Source: Caulobacteraceae bacterium
GTDB lineage: Bacteria; Pseudomonadota; Alphaproteobacteria; Caulobacterales; Caulobacteraceae
Reading direction: 5' to 3'
Length of the DNA stretch: 64,000 nt
NCBI GenBank assembly: GCA_947475735.1
Contig: CANJLQ010000001.1
Span: forward strand, 62,001-126,000
Part shown: positions 37,270-47,336 of the stretch, one piece after another
Position numbering within the stretch: position 1 is the stretch's first letter
How the letters are laid out: each line of letters starts with the position of its first letter
Position numbers and translations under genes: made by a program
The notes under the pieces: model-generated
What the model saw: only the letters and a program-made list of their open reading frames with translations
Database searches by the model: none
Told to the model about the DNA's origin: nothing

Positions 37270-37755
37270 TCATGGGGCAACCGGCTGCTCGACCGTCACG
37301 GCCATGGCCATGAACTCGGCCTCGGCGGCCAACTTGCCGTCGATGAAGGTCTCGCCCCGAAACTTGTAGGCGTCGCCGCGCGCGCGGGTCACGACCACCT
37401 TCATCCGCAGCTGATCCCCCGGCCGGGCGGGTTTCCTGAACCGCACCCCGTCGATCGACATAAACATGATGACCTTGTCGGCGACGTTCACGTCCAGCGA
37501 CTTGGACATCAGCAAGGCCCCGGTCTGGGCCATGGCCTCAACGATCAGGACGCCCGGCATGACCGGATCGATGGGGAAGTGCCCCGGAAAGAACGGCTCG
37601 TTGTGGCTGACGTTCTTGATGCCGGTGATCGAGGTGCCGGGCACGAAATCCTCGGCCTTGTCGACAAGCAGGAAAGGATAGCGGTGGGGCAGACGACGCA
37701 TCACCTCGGCATAGTCGATCGCCAGGCCGCTCTGGCCCACACCCGCGTCGCTCAT
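37270..37755 (-). CDS. fabZ: 3-hydroxyacyl-[ACP] dehydratase FabZ
   Basis: The protein has 161 residues of hot-dog fold. After [20 protein letters not shown] comes the catalytic His in [17 protein letters not shown] and the catalytic Glu in [17 protein letters not shown]. It dehydrates 3-hydroxyacyl-ACP in fatty acid elongation, and as usual is placed between lpxD and lpxA, which compete for the same 3-hydroxyacyl-ACP pool. Its ATG overlaps the lpxD stop by four bases (ATGA). Confidence 0.97.
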   Translation of the reverse strand: MSDAGVGQSGLAIDYAEVMRRLPHRYPFLLVDKAEDFVPGTSITGIKNVSHNEPFFPGHFPIDPVMPGVLIVEAMAQTGALLMSKSLDVNVADKVIMFMSIDGVRFRKPARPGDQLRMKVVVTRARGDAYKFRGETFIDGKLAAEAEFMAMAVTVEQPVAP

Positions 37756-38768
37756 CCGTCCCTGCTCCTCTTGGCTCCCGCCTGTTTGGAGACCCAGACG
37801 GTCTCGCGCAAGAACTGCCGGATGGGTTTCGCGGGATAGCCGGACCAGGTTTCACCCGCCGGAATGTCCGCCAGAACGCCGGCGCCCGCCGCCACCCGCG
37901 CGCCCTCGCCAATGCGGATATGATCGCCGATGCCGGCCTTGCCGCCGAAGATCACGCCGTCGCCCACGGTCACGGACCCGGAGATGCCGACGTGGCCGGC
38001 GATCAGGCAGCGTCGGCCGATGACGCAGTTGTGCGCGATCATCACCAGATTATCGATCTTGGTCTTCTCGCCGATGACGGTGTCGTCGAAGGCCCCCCGG
38101 TCGATGCAGGTGTTGGCCCCGACCGTGACCTCGTCCTGAAGGATCACCCGACCCAGCTGGGGCACATCGACCGGTCCGCTCGCGCCACCCGCGGCCCCAA
38201 ACCCCGCCTCGCCGATCCGCACGCCGGCATAGATCTTCACCCGGTCCCCGATCAGGGCGAAACCGATGGAGACGTTCGGGCCGATCACACAGTCGCGGCC
38301 GATCTGGACACCCGGTCCGATCACGGTGTTGGCCCCGATCTCGGCTCCGCGACCGATCCTGACGCCCTGTCCGATGACGACGCCGGGGGCGATCCGGACG
38401 GTCTCGTCCTCGGCGGCCTCGGACGGGTCGATCGGCTGTGGGCGCACGGGCCGATGCAGCGCCGCTGACACGGTGGCCCAACCCGCCTGGGGCGAACGCG
38501 ACACCACGACCGAGGCCGTGGCGGGAACGAGGTCCGACGCGGCGTCGGGAACGATGACGCAGCCCGCCGCCGTCTGGCGCAGGGCGTCGACGAACTTGCG
38601 ATCGCCCAGGAAGCCGACGGCGTCGTCGCCTGCGATGGCCAGCGGGGCCACCCGTCTGATGGGTCGGCCCAGATCGCGAACGACCTCGCCGCCCGTCAGG
38701 GCCGCGAGGTCGGAAACGCCGAGCGGGCTCAGCGTCTCGAAGAAGCGAGGATCGGGCGACACGCCCAA
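37752..38768 (-). CDS. lpxD: UDP-3-O-acylglucosamine N-acyltransferase
   Basis: The protein has 338 residues. An N-terminal uridine-binding domain ([40 protein letters not shown]) leads into a hexapeptide beta-helix ([20 protein letters not shown]). The catalytic His is in [20 protein letters not shown], and [17 protein letters not shown] is typical. A short helix ends the protein. It adds the second hydroxyacyl chain in lipid A synthesis. It lies after skp and overlaps fabZ. Confidence 0.97.
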   Translation of the reverse strand: MGVSPDPRFFETLSPLGVSDLAALTGGEVVRDLGRPIRRVAPLAIAGDDAVGFLGDRKFVDALRQTAAGCVIVPDAASDLVPATASVVVSRSPQAGWATVSAALHRPVRPQPIDPSEAAEDETVRIAPGVVIGQGVRIGRGAEIGANTVIGPGVQIGRDCVIGPNVSIGFALIGDRVKIYAGVRIGEAGFGAAGGASGPVDVPQLGRVILQDEVTVGANTCIDRGAFDDTVIGEKTKIDNLVMIAHNCVIGRRCLIAGHVGISGSVTVGDGVIFGGKAGIGDHIRIGEGARVAAGAGVLADIPAGETWSGYPAKPIRQFLRETVWVSKQAGAKRSRDG

Positions 38769-38772
38769 CCCC

Positions 38773-39345
38773 TTACTGCGCTGCTTGGGCCGGGACCGGC
38801 AGGCGATTGAAGCTGAGCGACGGCAGCTGGGCGTTCAGGCGCTCGATCGCCGTGTCGGTGATGTCCATGACCGGGTTGACGATGAACACGCTCTCGCGGT
38901 CGATCAGGATGCCGCAACCGCGTTCCTGATACAGGGCCACCAGGATCGGCTCCACGGCCACCGAGATCAGCCGACGCTGCTCGCCCAGAGTGTAGCGCAG
39001 TTCGGCCTCGCGGGTCTGCTCCAGCTGTTGGGCTTCCTGGATACGGGCCTGGACGGCCTGGCGATCGGCGTCGCTCACAGCTGCGCCGCCGTTCTGCAGG
39101 CGGGTGATCTCGGACTGGATGTTGGTGGCATAGGGAGCCAGTTCCCCCTGAACCTCGGTGGCGAGCTGTTCCATCCGGGTCTGCACAGCCTGGCCGACGG
39201 TCGACTGGGCCAGCAGGCGCTGGTTGAAATAGACGCAGACGCCGGGAATGGCTGGGCCGGGGTTCTGGGGGCCTTGGGTCTGGGCGACCGCGGTGGAGGC
39301 GACCAGGGTGGCGAGGGCGGCGGCGCCGATGGCGAGAAGTTTCAT
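38773..39345 (-). CDS. skp: OmpH/Skp family periplasmic chaperone
   Basis: The protein has 190 residues. A signal peptide ([20 protein letters not shown] then AQ) precedes a Skp-like domain: [20 protein letters not shown], then a long charged helical hairpin ([20 protein letters not shown] ... [20 protein letters not shown]) and a return strand ([20 protein letters not shown]). Skp holds unfolded outer-membrane proteins in the periplasm for delivery to the BAM complex. It sits between bamA and lpxD, the standard order. It is somewhat longer than E. coli Skp and has a Cys-containing segment (ERGCGILID). Confidence 0.9.
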   Translation of the reverse strand: MKLLAIGAAALATLVASTAVAQTQGPQNPGPAIPGVCVYFNQRLLAQSTVGQAVQTRMEQLATEVQGELAPYATNIQSEITRLQNGGAAVSDADRQAVQARIQEAQQLEQTREAELRYTLGEQRRLISVAVEPILVALYQERGCGILIDRESVFIVNPVMDITDTAIERLNAQLPSLSFNRLPVPAQAAQ

Positions 39346-39381
39346 GCTGGATACCTTTTGCAGGCCGGATCGGCCGGCGAT

Positions 39382-41817
39382 CTAGAACTGGGTTGACGTC
39401 GAGAAACGGAAGGTCTCGGTGCGATCATAGTCCTCTTGGCTGAGGATCTTGCTGAAATCGAAGCGGATGGGCCCCATCGGCGAGCGCCAGTGGACGCTCA
39501 GGCCGGCCGAGGCCCTCAGGGACAGGTCGTCGGCGATGGTCGCGTCCGGCAGGCCGTTGCTGCCCAGGGTGTAGCGGTCATCGAGAACGCCCAGGGTGCC
39601 CACATCGGCAAAGAGCGATGTGCGGATGCCGTATTCCTCGGGCAGGCCGTTCGGCAGGGTCAGCTCGACGCTGCCCACGGCATAGAAGTTGCCGCCGAGG
39701 GCGTCGTTGGTGTTCAGGTCGCGCGGTCCCATGCCCGCGTTCTCGAAGCCGCGGAAGGAGTTGCCGCCCTTGAAGAAGCGGTCGTTGATGCGCACCGCGT
39801 CGCCGTTCCAGCCGCTGACATAGCCCGACGACCCGGTCACCGAGACGATCCAGCTGGGCGTGATGCCGTAGTAGGCCGTGACGTCGACCTCGGTCTTCAC
39901 ATAGTTCACGTCGCCGCCCAGACCCGCGAAGTCCTGGCGCAGGGATCCGGTCCAGCCCCGCGTGGGCCGGATCGGGTCATTCCGCCGGTCGATCAGCAGG
40001 GTGTAGCCAACCGAAGAGTTCAGCGAGGCCCCGACCTGCTCGCACAGGGCCCGCGACCCGGCGCCCAGGCTGCTGCAGTAGCCCTGCGGCACGATGATCT
40101 CGTCGTCCTTGATGAAGTACCGGGTCGACAATCGGCTGTAGCCATTCAGTGGATAGGTCAGACGCAGGCCGGCACCCGTCGAACGGTAGTCGAACGACGA
40201 CTCCTCCTGGAAGTCATAGCGGGAGTGGAACAGATCAAAACCGGCCCCGATGTCCCGGCCGAGGAACCGGGGCTCGGTGAAGCGGAAATCGATCTGCTGG
40301 CGAAGGGAGCCCCATTCCACCCGGGCGACCACGTTCTGACCGCGGCCGCGGAAGTTGCGCTCGGAAATGCCGAGATTGACGACGAAGCTGTCGACCGAGC
40401 TGAAGCCGGCCCCGACGGACAGTTCTCCGGTCGGCTGTTCCTCGACCGTGACATTGACGATCGAACGGTCCGGGGCCTCGCCTTGCGTCTCCTCGATCGT
40501 GACGTCCTTGAAGAAGCCCAGGGCCCGCAGATTGTTACGCGACCGCTCCAGCAGGGATCGGTTGAAGGCGTCGCCCTCGTTCACCAGCAGTTCGCGGCGG
40601 ATGACCGGATCGATCGTCCGCGTATTGCCGACGACGTTGATCCGCTCGACATAGACCCGCTGGCCCTCGGCGATGTTGAAGGTGACGTCGACCGTGTCGG
40701 TTTCGGGGTTCGGGCGATAGGTCGGGTTGATGTCGACGAACGCATAGCCCGCCGACCCGGCGGCGAAGGTCAGGGTGTCGACCGAGCTCTCGATCCGGTC
40801 GCTCTCGTACAGGTCGCCCGTGCGGATCGGCAGCAAGGCTTCCAGCAGGTCGGCGTTCAGACGGTCGTTCTCGGTGACGACGTTGATTTCGCCGAAATTG
40901 TAACGGTCGCCCTCGTCCACCGTCAGGGTGATGCCGAAGGCGCTGTCATCGGGCGACAGCTCGGCCACCGCCGACACGATGCGGAAATCGTAGTAGCCGC
41001 GGTTCGTGTAGAACTTCCGCAGCTGCTCGCGATCATAGTCGAGGCGGTTGGGATCGTAGTTGTCGTTCTTGGTGAACAACCGCCACCACTGCGACTGCTT
41101 GGTCACCATGACCTCGCGCAGCTCGCTGTCCGAGAACGCCTGGTTGCCGAGGAAGGTGATGGCGCGCACGCCCGTCTCGGGGCCCTCGTCGATCTCGAAG
41201 ATGACGTCGACCCGGTTTTGGTCCAGCTGAACCAGCTTGGGCGTCACAGTGGCCGAGATGCGGCCCGACAGGCGGTACAGTTCGATGATCGAGCCGACGT
41301 CCTCCTGGACGCGAGCGCGGGTGTAGATGCCGCGCGGGGTGATGGTCACCTCCTCGCGCAGCTTGTCCTCGGTGATCGCTCCGTTCCCCTCGAACACCAC
41401 CTGGTTGATGATCGGGTTCTCGACGATGTTGACGATCAGGTCGCCGTCGGCCTCCAGGCCGATCTGGACGTCGGCGAACAGCTGGGTCCGCGTCAGGGTG
41501 CGGATGGCGACGTCCAGGATGACCGGATCGATCGTGTCGCCCGGCTGGATCGGCAGATAGGACAGGACGGTGGTCTGGTCGATCCGCTGATTGCCCTCAA
41601 CCAGGATGCGATTGACGACGCCGGTCTCGTTCGCAGCCGCCTGCGCGGGCGCGATCTGACCCGGCTGCACGTCCGGCGCGGGGGCGGTCTGGGCCAGCGA
41701 CGGCGTCGCGACCACCATGGCCATCAGGCTGGCCGTGGCCGCGCAGGTCCGGCGCAGGGAACGAGCGCTCGGGTTCGTAGCGTCGCGGGTGTCGGTCAGG
41801 ATCATTCGGGAAACCAT
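39382..41817 (-). CDS. bamA: Outer membrane protein assembly factor BamA
   Basis: The protein has 811 residues from the ATG at 41817. A signal peptide ending PSLAQ is followed by five POTRA domains (first: VVNRILVEGNQRIDQTTVLS; others with GNQAFSDSEL and VVGNTRTIDPVIRRELLVNE) and a 16-strand beta-barrel ending FRFSTSTQF, with the terminal Phe typical of outer-membrane proteins. The loop-6 motif appears in the form RGF (NSFRGFENAGMGPRD; canonical VRGF/Y). BamA inserts outer-membrane proteins. Start choice is uncertain: a TTG at 41838 would overlap the rseP stop, and an ATG at 41805 also precedes the signal peptide. Confidence 0.96.
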   Translation of the reverse strand: MVSRMILTDTRDATNPSARSLRRTCAATASLMAMVVATPSLAQTAPAPDVQPGQIAPAQAAANETGVVNRILVEGNQRIDQTTVLSYLPIQPGDTIDPVILDVAIRTLTRTQLFADVQIGLEADGDLIVNIVENPIINQVVFEGNGAITEDKLREEVTITPRGIYTRARVQEDVGSIIELYRLSGRISATVTPKLVQLDQNRVDVIFEIDEGPETGVRAITFLGNQAFSDSELREVMVTKQSQWWRLFTKNDNYDPNRLDYDREQLRKFYTNRGYYDFRIVSAVAELSPDDSAFGITLTVDEGDRYNFGEINVVTENDRLNADLLEALLPIRTGDLYESDRIESSVDTLTFAAGSAGYAFVDINPTYRPNPETDTVDVTFNIAEGQRVYVERINVVGNTRTIDPVIRRELLVNEGDAFNRSLLERSRNNLRALGFFKDVTIEETQGEAPDRSIVNVTVEEQPTGELSVGAGFSSVDSFVVNLGISERNFRGRGQNVVARVEWGSLRQQIDFRFTEPRFLGRDIGAGFDLFHSRYDFQEESSFDYRSTGAGLRLTYPLNGYSRLSTRYFIKDDEIIVPQGYCSSLGAGSRALCEQVGASLNSSVGYTLLIDRRNDPIRPTRGWTGSLRQDFAGLGGDVNYVKTEVDVTAYYGITPSWIVSVTGSSGYVSGWNGDAVRINDRFFKGGNSFRGFENAGMGPRDLNTNDALGGNFYAVGSVELTLPNGLPEEYGIRTSLFADVGTLGVLDDRYTLGSNGLPDATIADDLSLRASAGLSVHWRSPMGPIRFDFSKILSQEDYDRTETFRFSTSTQF

Positions 41818-41834
41818 CGGGGGCTGGCGCCGGC

Positions 41835-43052
41835 TCAACTGACGAGCCCGCCGAGGAATTGGAACAGGTTCAACTTTTGCAGGTCGTTCCAGGTCGCGAA
41901 CAACATCAAACCCGCCAGCAAAGCAAGACCGACCCGATACCCCGCCTCCTGAACCGCGGCCGCGACTGGCTTCTTCGCCACAGCCTCATAGGCGTAGAAG
42001 ACCAGGTGACCGCCATCGAGAACCGGGATGGGCAACAGGTTTAGAAAGCCGATTCCGATCGAAAGTATGGCGGCAAAGCTGGTCAGCGTCAGAAGCAGGT
42101 TGATCGCGGTCGCGACCGGGTCGGGATTGGCCGCGACGGCCGCGTTGGTCAGGGCACCCGACGCCTTGGCGATGCCCAGCGGGCCGCTCAGCTGATCCCC
42201 GCTCTCGCGACCCGTGAAGATGCGCCCGAGATAGGTCAGGGTCGTACCCAGGATGTCACCGGTCTCGCGGAATCCCTGGCCCATGGCCTGGATCGGATTG
42301 TAGCGCACCTGACGCGCCTCTGCGGGAGAGGAGGCCAAGGCCAGACCGATGCGGCCGACCGTGACGCGCCCGGCGATGGGGTCCTCCAGAACCTCGCGCA
42401 CCGGCGTGGCGACCAGCTGAATCTCGCGTCCCGCACGTTCCACCGTGAACCGCACCGGATCGCCACTGGACAGGCTGACCTTGCGGGTCACCTCGCCGGC
42501 ATCCGAGATGTCGCGACCGTTCAGGCCGGTGATCAGGTCTCCGGTCAGAAAACCCGCCTCGGCCGCCGGCGAGCCGGGCACCACCTGCGCCACTCGGGCA
42601 GGCCTCAGTTGCACCCCGACCAGGGAGAACAGGATCGTGAAGATGGTGATCGCCAGCACGAAGTTGGCGAACGGCCCGGCGGCCACGATCAGCATCCGCT
42701 GCCACACCGGCTTGAAATGGAAATAGTCGCGCTCGGCGCCGACGCCGTCCTTGGCCACGATCTCGCGTTTGAGCGTATCCAGCCCCCGGCTGTCGGGCAC
42801 GCTGGAAGCGTCCATGTCGCCCGAGAACTTCACATAGCCGCCCAGCGGCATCCAGCCGACGCGCCATTCGATGCCGTGTTTGTCGGTCCGGCTGAAGATG
42901 GCCTTGCCGAAGCCGATGGCGAACCGGTCGACCTTCACGCCGAAGGCCCGCGCCACCCAGAAATGGCCCAGTTCATGGATGGTGACGATCACCGTCAGCA
43001 CCAGCAGGAAGGGCACGATGTAGATCAGGGCCTGGGTCAGGGCGTCCAGCAT
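41835..43052 (-). CDS. rseP: Site-2 intramembrane zinc metalloprotease RseP (MmpA-like)
   Basis: The protein has 405 residues. The zinc motif HELGH lies in VIVTIHELGHFWVARAFGVK near residue 26; the third ligand is in the C-terminal LLPIPVLDGGHLVFY. A PDZ domain runs from about 135 to 220 (VVPGSPAAEAGFLTGDLITG). Four hydrophobic helices are visible. RseP cleaves anti-sigma factors within the membrane; in Caulobacter the same protein, MmpA, degrades the remnant of PodJ (established knowledge). It lies between dxr and bamA in the conserved envelope operon. Confidence 0.95.
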   Translation of the reverse strand: MLDALTQALIYIVPFLLVLTVIVTIHELGHFWVARAFGVKVDRFAIGFGKAIFSRTDKHGIEWRVGWMPLGGYVKFSGDMDASSVPDSRGLDTLKREIVAKDGVGAERDYFHFKPVWQRMLIVAAGPFANFVLAITIFTILFSLVGVQLRPARVAQVVPGSPAAEAGFLTGDLITGLNGRDISDAGEVTRKVSLSSGDPVRFTVERAGREIQLVATPVREVLEDPIAGRVTVGRIGLALASSPAEARQVRYNPIQAMGQGFRETGDILGTTLTYLGRIFTGRESGDQLSGPLGIAKASGALTNAAVAANPDPVATAINLLLTLTSFAAILSIGIGFLNLLPIPVLDGGHLVFYAYEAVAKKPVAAAVQEAGYRVGLALLAGLMLFATWNDLQKLNLFQFLGGLVS

Positions 43053-43090
43053 GGGTCGTCCGCGTCTCCGTTACCGTTCGACCGTCGCCG

Positions 43091-44287
43091 TCAGGCGGCG
43101 AGGGCCAGAGTCTGGACGATGCCGGACGCGACGCGCCGGGCCTCGGCGTCCAGCGCCAGAGCCCCTTCACAGCCATCGCCTGCTTGAGAAACCGCCCCCG
43201 TCGCCGTCATCCGATTCAGGGTTTCGGCGACGACCGTGGCAATATTGAGAAAGCCCAGACGACGGTCAAGAAACGCCAGCGCCCCGATCTCGTTGGCGGC
43301 GTTGAACACGGTCGGCGCGCCCCCGCCCGCCTCCAGCGCCTCGCGCGCCAGGCGCAGCGCCGGGAACCGGACCGGATCGGGGGCCTCGAACGTCAGCCGA
43401 CCCAGGGCCGCCAGATCCAGACGGGGCGCGGGCCAGGCCATCCGCTCCGGATACGCCAGGGCGCAGGCGATCGGCGTCTTCATGTCCGGCGGCCCCATCT
43501 GGGCCAGGGTGGAGCCGTCGACGAACTCGACCAGGCTGTGAATGATCGATTCCGGGTGCACCACCACATCGATCTTGGACGCCGGCATGCCGAACAGATA
43601 CGCCGCCTCGATCATCTCCAGGCCCTTGTTGGCCATGGTGGCGCTGTCCACGCTGATCTTGGCCCCCATGCTCCAGTTCGGGTGGGCCACGGCCTGCTCG
43701 GGCGTCATGGCCGCCATCGCCTCGCGCGAGGTCTGCCGGAACGGCCCGCCCGACGCCGTCAGGATCAGCCGCGCGACCTGCTCGGGCGCGGCCGCTGGGA
43801 ACACCTGGAAGATGGCCGAGTGCTCGGAATCGACCGGGATCAGCCGCCCGCCCGCCGCCTCGACCCGCTGGATCAAGCCGGAGCCGCAGCAGACCAGGCT
43901 CTCCTTGTTGGCCAGGGCCAGGGTCGCCCCGGTCGCCGCCGCCGCCCAAGCCGATTTCAGTCCCGCCGCGCCGACGATCGCCGCCATGACAAGATCGGTC
44001 GGACGCGTCGCCGCCTCCGTGATCGCCGCCTCCCCCGCCGCCACAGCGATGCCGGTACCCGCCAGCGCATCCGTCAGTTCGCCCAGGCGCGCCTCGTCGG
44101 CCGTCACGGCCACGGCCGGTCGCCAGCGCCGGGCCTGTTCCGCCAACCGGGCGATATTGGCTCCGCCGGTCAGGGCAACGACCTGGAACCGGCCCGTTCC
44201 CGCGCCTTCCGCCTGTTCCATCAGGTCCAGGGTCGAGGTGCCGACCGAGCCGGTGGAACCCAGGACCGTGATCCGCCGCTCGATCAT
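43091..44287 (-). CDS. dxr: 1-deoxy-D-xylulose 5-phosphate reductoisomerase
   Basis: The protein has 398 residues. It starts [20 protein letters not shown], the NADPH-binding motif. Others are [78 protein letters not shown] and [18 protein letters not shown]. It converts deoxyxylulose phosphate to methylerythritol phosphate, first committed step of isoprenoid synthesis, feeding UppS upstream in the same operon. The ATG overlaps the cdsA stop by four bases. Long reading frames on both strands here are shadows. Confidence 0.97.
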   Translation of the reverse strand: MIERRITVLGSTGSVGTSTLDLMEQAEGAGTGRFQVVALTGGANIARLAEQARRWRPAVAVTADEARLGELTDALAGTGIAVAAGEAAITEAATRPTDLVMAAIVGAAGLKSAWAAAATGATLALANKESLVCCGSGLIQRVEAAGGRLIPVDSEHSAIFQVFPAAAPEQVARLILTASGGPFRQTSREAMAAMTPEQAVAHPNWSMGAKISVDSATMANKGLEMIEAAYLFGMPASKIDVVVHPESIIHSLVEFVDGSTLAQMGPPDMKTPIACALAYPERMAWPAPRLDLAALGRLTFEAPDPVRFPALRLAREALEAGGGAPTVFNAANEIGALAFLDRRLGFLNIATVVAETLNRMTATGAVSQAGDGCEGALALDAEARRVASGIVQTLALAA

Positions 44288-45099
44288 CCGCGCCCATCCA
44301 GCATCATCGACCCCAGTCGCCCGGCCGCCATGACCACGGCAGCGAACATCAGCCCGTCCACCCGGTCCAGCAGGCCGCCGTGTCCGGGGATCAGCCCGCC
44401 CGCGTCCTTGACCCCGAACCGCCGCTTCAGCGCCGACTCCCACAGATCGCCGGCCATGGTCGCCAGGGCTCCCGCCAGACCTAGCGCCAGGCCCCACAAT
44501 GGATCGGGCAACCCGAGGGGCAGATAGGTCGCCACCAGCCAGCCCGCGACCGATCCCGCGATCAGGCCCCCGACGAAACCCGACCAGGTCTTGTTGGGCG
44601 AGTATCGCGGCCACAGCTTGGGCCCGCCGATCAGGCTGCCGACGAGGAAGGCCATCACGTCGGACGCCCAGGCGACGACGAAGACCAGGATGGTCCAGCT
44701 CAGCCCGACGCCGGAATCGCCGTCTCTCAGCCAGATCAGCAGCAGGGCGGGCCAGCCGAGATACAGCACCCCGTAGGCCGCATCCACGCCCTCCTGCCCC
44801 AGGCGTCGAGCATACAGCGCCACCACCGCCGCGCCGAAGACCAGCACCACCAGCGCCGGAGACATGGCCCCCGTATGGGCGGTGATGGTCGCCGCCATAA
44901 TGGCCAGGGCCACGCTGCCCGCGATCAGGTCGCGCCGCCCCGGCGCGCTCATCGCCGCCCATTCGCGCGCCAGCAGGACGATGGCCGCCAGGATGATCGC
45001 CAGGAACCATAGACTCCCGGCCCAGATCGCCAGCACGGCGAGGGGCGCCAGCACCAGGGCCGACGCCGCCCGAATCCCCAGGTTCCTCAGCGACACCAT
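44284..45099 (-). CDS. cdsA: Phosphatidate cytidylyltransferase
   Basis: The protein has 271 residues with about eight membrane helices. The CdsA signature appears near the C-terminus: [20 protein letters not shown], then [37 protein letters not shown] and [17 protein letters not shown] are also characteristic. It makes CDP-diacylglycerol for phospholipid synthesis in the inner membrane. It shares one base with uppS (stop/start TGATG type) and four with dxr, so the three genes are translationally coupled. Confidence 0.96.
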   Translation of the reverse strand: MVSLRNLGIRAASALVLAPLAVLAIWAGSLWFLAIILAAIVLLAREWAAMSAPGRRDLIAGSVALAIMAATITAHTGAMSPALVVLVFGAAVVALYARRLGQEGVDAAYGVLYLGWPALLLIWLRDGDSGVGLSWTILVFVVAWASDVMAFLVGSLIGGPKLWPRYSPNKTWSGFVGGLIAGSVAGWLVATYLPLGLPDPLWGLALGLAGALATMAGDLWESALKRRFGVKDAGGLIPGHGGLLDRVDGLMFAAVVMAAGRLGSMMLDGRG

Positions 45100-45854
45100 C
45101 AGCCGGCCGCGAGCACCGGCTGGGCCGCGATCGCCCCGAACCGCCGGTCGCGCAGCCGGAACTGCCGCACGGCGTCGCCCAGGGCCTCGGCCCCATAGTC
45201 AGGCCACAGCACGTTCTGGTAGACCAGCTCGGCATAGGCCGCTTCCCACAACAGGAAGTTCGACAGCCGCTGCTCGCCCGACGTCCGCACGATCAGATCG
45301 ACGGGCGGGCCGCCCGCCGTCGACAAGCCGGCCCCCAGCGCCGCCTCATCCAGCGGACCCGTCGCCTTGCCGGACAGCAGCTGATCCACATAGGCCTGAG
45401 CCGCATCGACGATGTCGGCCCGTCCGCCGTAGTTGAACGCGACCTGCAGCAGGAAACGGCTGTTGTGGGCGGTGGTTCGCTCGGCCCGCTCCACGATGGC
45501 GGCGATGTCGGCCGGCAGCCCGGTTCGGCGGCCCAGCACCCGCACCCGGACGCCCTCGCGCTCCAGCCGGTTCAGGTCGCTGGCCACATACGACCGGACC
45601 AGACCCATCAGGTCGGAGACTTCCTCAGCGGGCCGACGCCAGTTCTCGGTCGAGAAGCCGAACACGGTCAGGCATTCAACGCCGAACTTCGGGGCCGCCT
45701 CGACCGTGCGCTTGAGGGCCTGGACGCCTTCGCGATGCCCCATGGCACGCGGCAGACCGCGAGCTTCGGCCCACCGCCCGTTTCCGTCCATGATCAGCGC
45801 GACATGCCGGGGGCCCGCGTCGGGGTCCGGCAGGCCGACGGGATGGGCCGTCAT
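45099..45854 (-). CDS. uppS: Undecaprenyl diphosphate synthase
   Basis: The protein has 251 residues, a cis-prenyltransferase. The first signature is [20 protein letters not shown] with the catalytic Asp; then [38 protein letters not shown], and near the end [20 protein letters not shown] and [13 protein letters not shown]. It makes the C55 carrier lipid for peptidoglycan and other surface polymers. Upstream are frr (36 bases) and pyrH; downstream cdsA follows at once. Confidence 0.97.
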   Translation of the reverse strand: MTAHPVGLPDPDAGPRHVALIMDGNGRWAEARGLPRAMGHREGVQALKRTVEAAPKFGVECLTVFGFSTENWRRPAEEVSDLMGLVRSYVASDLNRLEREGVRVRVLGRRTGLPADIAAIVERAERTTAHNSRFLLQVAFNYGGRADIVDAAQAYVDQLLSGKATGPLDEAALGAGLSTAGGPPVDLIVRTSGEQRLSNFLLWEAAYAELVYQNVLWPDYGAEALGDAVRQFRLRDRRFGAIAAQPVLAAG

Positions 45855-45889
45855 CCGTCTATCCAGTCCTGTCGAGGTCGAGGAAGGCC

Positions 45890-46447
45890 TCAGACCTGCA
45901 TGATCTCAACTTCCTTGGTCTTCAAGGTCTCGTCGATACGCTTGATGGCCGCATCGGTGTCCTTCTGGACCTCGGTTTCCATCTTCTTTTGTTCGTCCTG
46001 GCTGATGTCGCCCGCCTTCTCGGCCTTCTTCAGGTCGTCGTTGGCGTCACGGCGCACGTTGCGGACGGCGATCTTCTGCTGCTCGGCGTACTTCCCGGCC
46101 AGCTTGGCCAGCTCCCTGCGCCGCTCTTCGGTCAGGGGCGGCACGGGAATGCGCAGGGTCTGGCCGTCGACGATGGGGTTCAGCCCCAGGCCCGCCGCGC
46201 GGATCGCCTTCTCCACCGGCCCGACCATGCCCTTGTCCCAGACGCTGACCGAGATCAGGCGCGGCTCGGGCACGCTGATCGCGGCCACGGCGTTCAATGG
46301 GGATGTTGATCCGTAGGCCTGGACCTGAACCGGATCCAGCAGCCCGGCGTTGGCCCGGCCGGTCCGCAGGCCCTGGAACTCTTCCTTCAGCGAGGACACA
46401 GCCTTGTCCATGCGGTCGCGATAGGTCTTCAGATCGGGCTTGGCCAT
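45890..46447 (-). CDS. frr: Ribosome recycling factor
   Basis: The protein has 185 residues, the family's standard length. It begins [20 protein letters not shown] and has the RRF signatures [39 protein letters not shown], then [13 protein letters not shown] and [20 protein letters not shown], and [20 protein letters not shown]. It releases ribosomes from mRNA after termination together with EF-G. The ATG at 46447 was chosen; the 18 upstream in-frame residues are Pro-rich and belong to the intergenic region. It is 31 bases downstream of pyrH. Confidence 0.97.
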   Translation of the reverse strand: MAKPDLKTYRDRMDKAVSSLKEEFQGLRTGRANAGLLDPVQVQAYGSTSPLNAVAAISVPEPRLISVSVWDKGMVGPVEKAIRAAGLGLNPIVDGQTLRIPVPPLTEERRRELAKLAGKYAEQQKIAVRNVRRDANDDLKKAEKAGDISQDEQKKMETEVQKDTDAAIKRIDETLKTKEVEIMQV

Positions 46448-46478
46448 GGCGGGTCTCCGGTTCGTTTCTTCTGGCTTA

Positions 46479-47225
46479 TCAGGCGGCGGCGGCGGGCGCA
46501 TCGCCGATGACGGTGAAGGTCCCCTCGCCGCTCAGCACCTTGCGCAGGGAATCCTCCTCGCGGATCGAGAAGACCACGATCGGGATCCTGCTCTCGCGCA
46601 TCAGGGCGATGGCCGAGGCGTCCATCACCCTCAGGTCGCGGCTCAGCACATCCTGATAGGTCAGGGTGTCATAGCGGGTGGCCGCCTTATCCTTCTTGGG
46701 ATCGGCGGAATAGACGCCGTCGACCGAGGTTCCCTTCAGCAGGGCGTCGCAGTTCATCTCCGCCGCCCGCAGCGCCGCCGCCGTGTCGGTGGTGAAATAG
46801 GGGTTGCCGGTGCCGGCGGCGAAGATCACCACGCGGCCCTTCTCAAGATGGCGCACGGCCCGCCTGCGGATATAGGGCTCGGCGATGGCGGCCATCGGGA
46901 TCGCGCTCTGCACCCGCGTGTCCACGCCGATCTTCTCCAGCGCGTTCTGCATGGCCAGGGCGTTCATGACGGTGGCCAGCATGCCCATATAGTCGGCGCT
47001 GGCCCGCTCCATCCCCGCCGCCGCGGTCGACAGGCCACGGAAGATGTTGCCGCCGCCGATCACCAGACACACCTGGACGCCGCTCTCGACCACGCGCGCG
47101 ATCGCGGCGGCCACGGTGTCGACCGTGTTCATGTCGATGCCGTAGCCCTGGTCCCCCATCAGGACCTCGCCCGAAACCTTGAGCAGCACCTTCTTGTAAC
47201 GCGTGTCGGGGCTGTCGGCGGGCAT
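46479..47225 (-). CDS. pyrH: Uridylate kinase
   Basis: The protein has 248 residues of the amino acid kinase family. It shows [93 protein letters not shown] and [19 protein letters not shown]. It phosphorylates UMP to UDP and is normally feedback-inhibited by UTP. In most bacteria pyrH follows tsf directly; here a peptidase gene lies between, and pyrH seems to have its own promoter. Confidence 0.97.
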   Translation of the reverse strand: MPADSPDTRYKKVLLKVSGEVLMGDQGYGIDMNTVDTVAAAIARVVESGVQVCLVIGGGNIFRGLSTAAAGMERASADYMGMLATVMNALAMQNALEKIGVDTRVQSAIPMAAIAEPYIRRRAVRHLEKGRVVIFAAGTGNPYFTTDTAAALRAAEMNCDALLKGTSVDGVYSADPKKDKAATRYDTLTYQDVLSRDLRVMDASAIALMRESRIPIVVFSIREEDSLRKVLSGEGTFTVIGDAPAAAA

Positions 47226-47260
47226 GGCGGTCTCGGGTCAGAACGGAATCGGGCGGGTCA

Positions 47261-47289
47261 TCTTAGACGAAGGGCGCGCCCGGCTTCAA
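47261..47289 (-). promoter_or_regulatory. Predicted pyrH promoter
   Basis: On the minus strand TTGAAG (47289-47284) is followed by 17 bases and CTAAGA (47266-47261), 36 bases before the pyrH ATG. The spacer contains the palindrome GGGCGCGCCC. Confidence 0.4.
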
Positions 47290-47336
47290 AGCCGAACGCG
47301 CCGATCGCACGTTTGAACGGTTATGTGAGGCGAGGA

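Noticed and set aside
39436..41952. 838-codon open frame on the plus strand opposite bamA
   Set aside because: It is a GC-bias shadow; its translation is low-complexity and rich in Val, Asp, Gln, Arg and Leu, while the other strand encodes complete BamA with POTRA domains and barrel.
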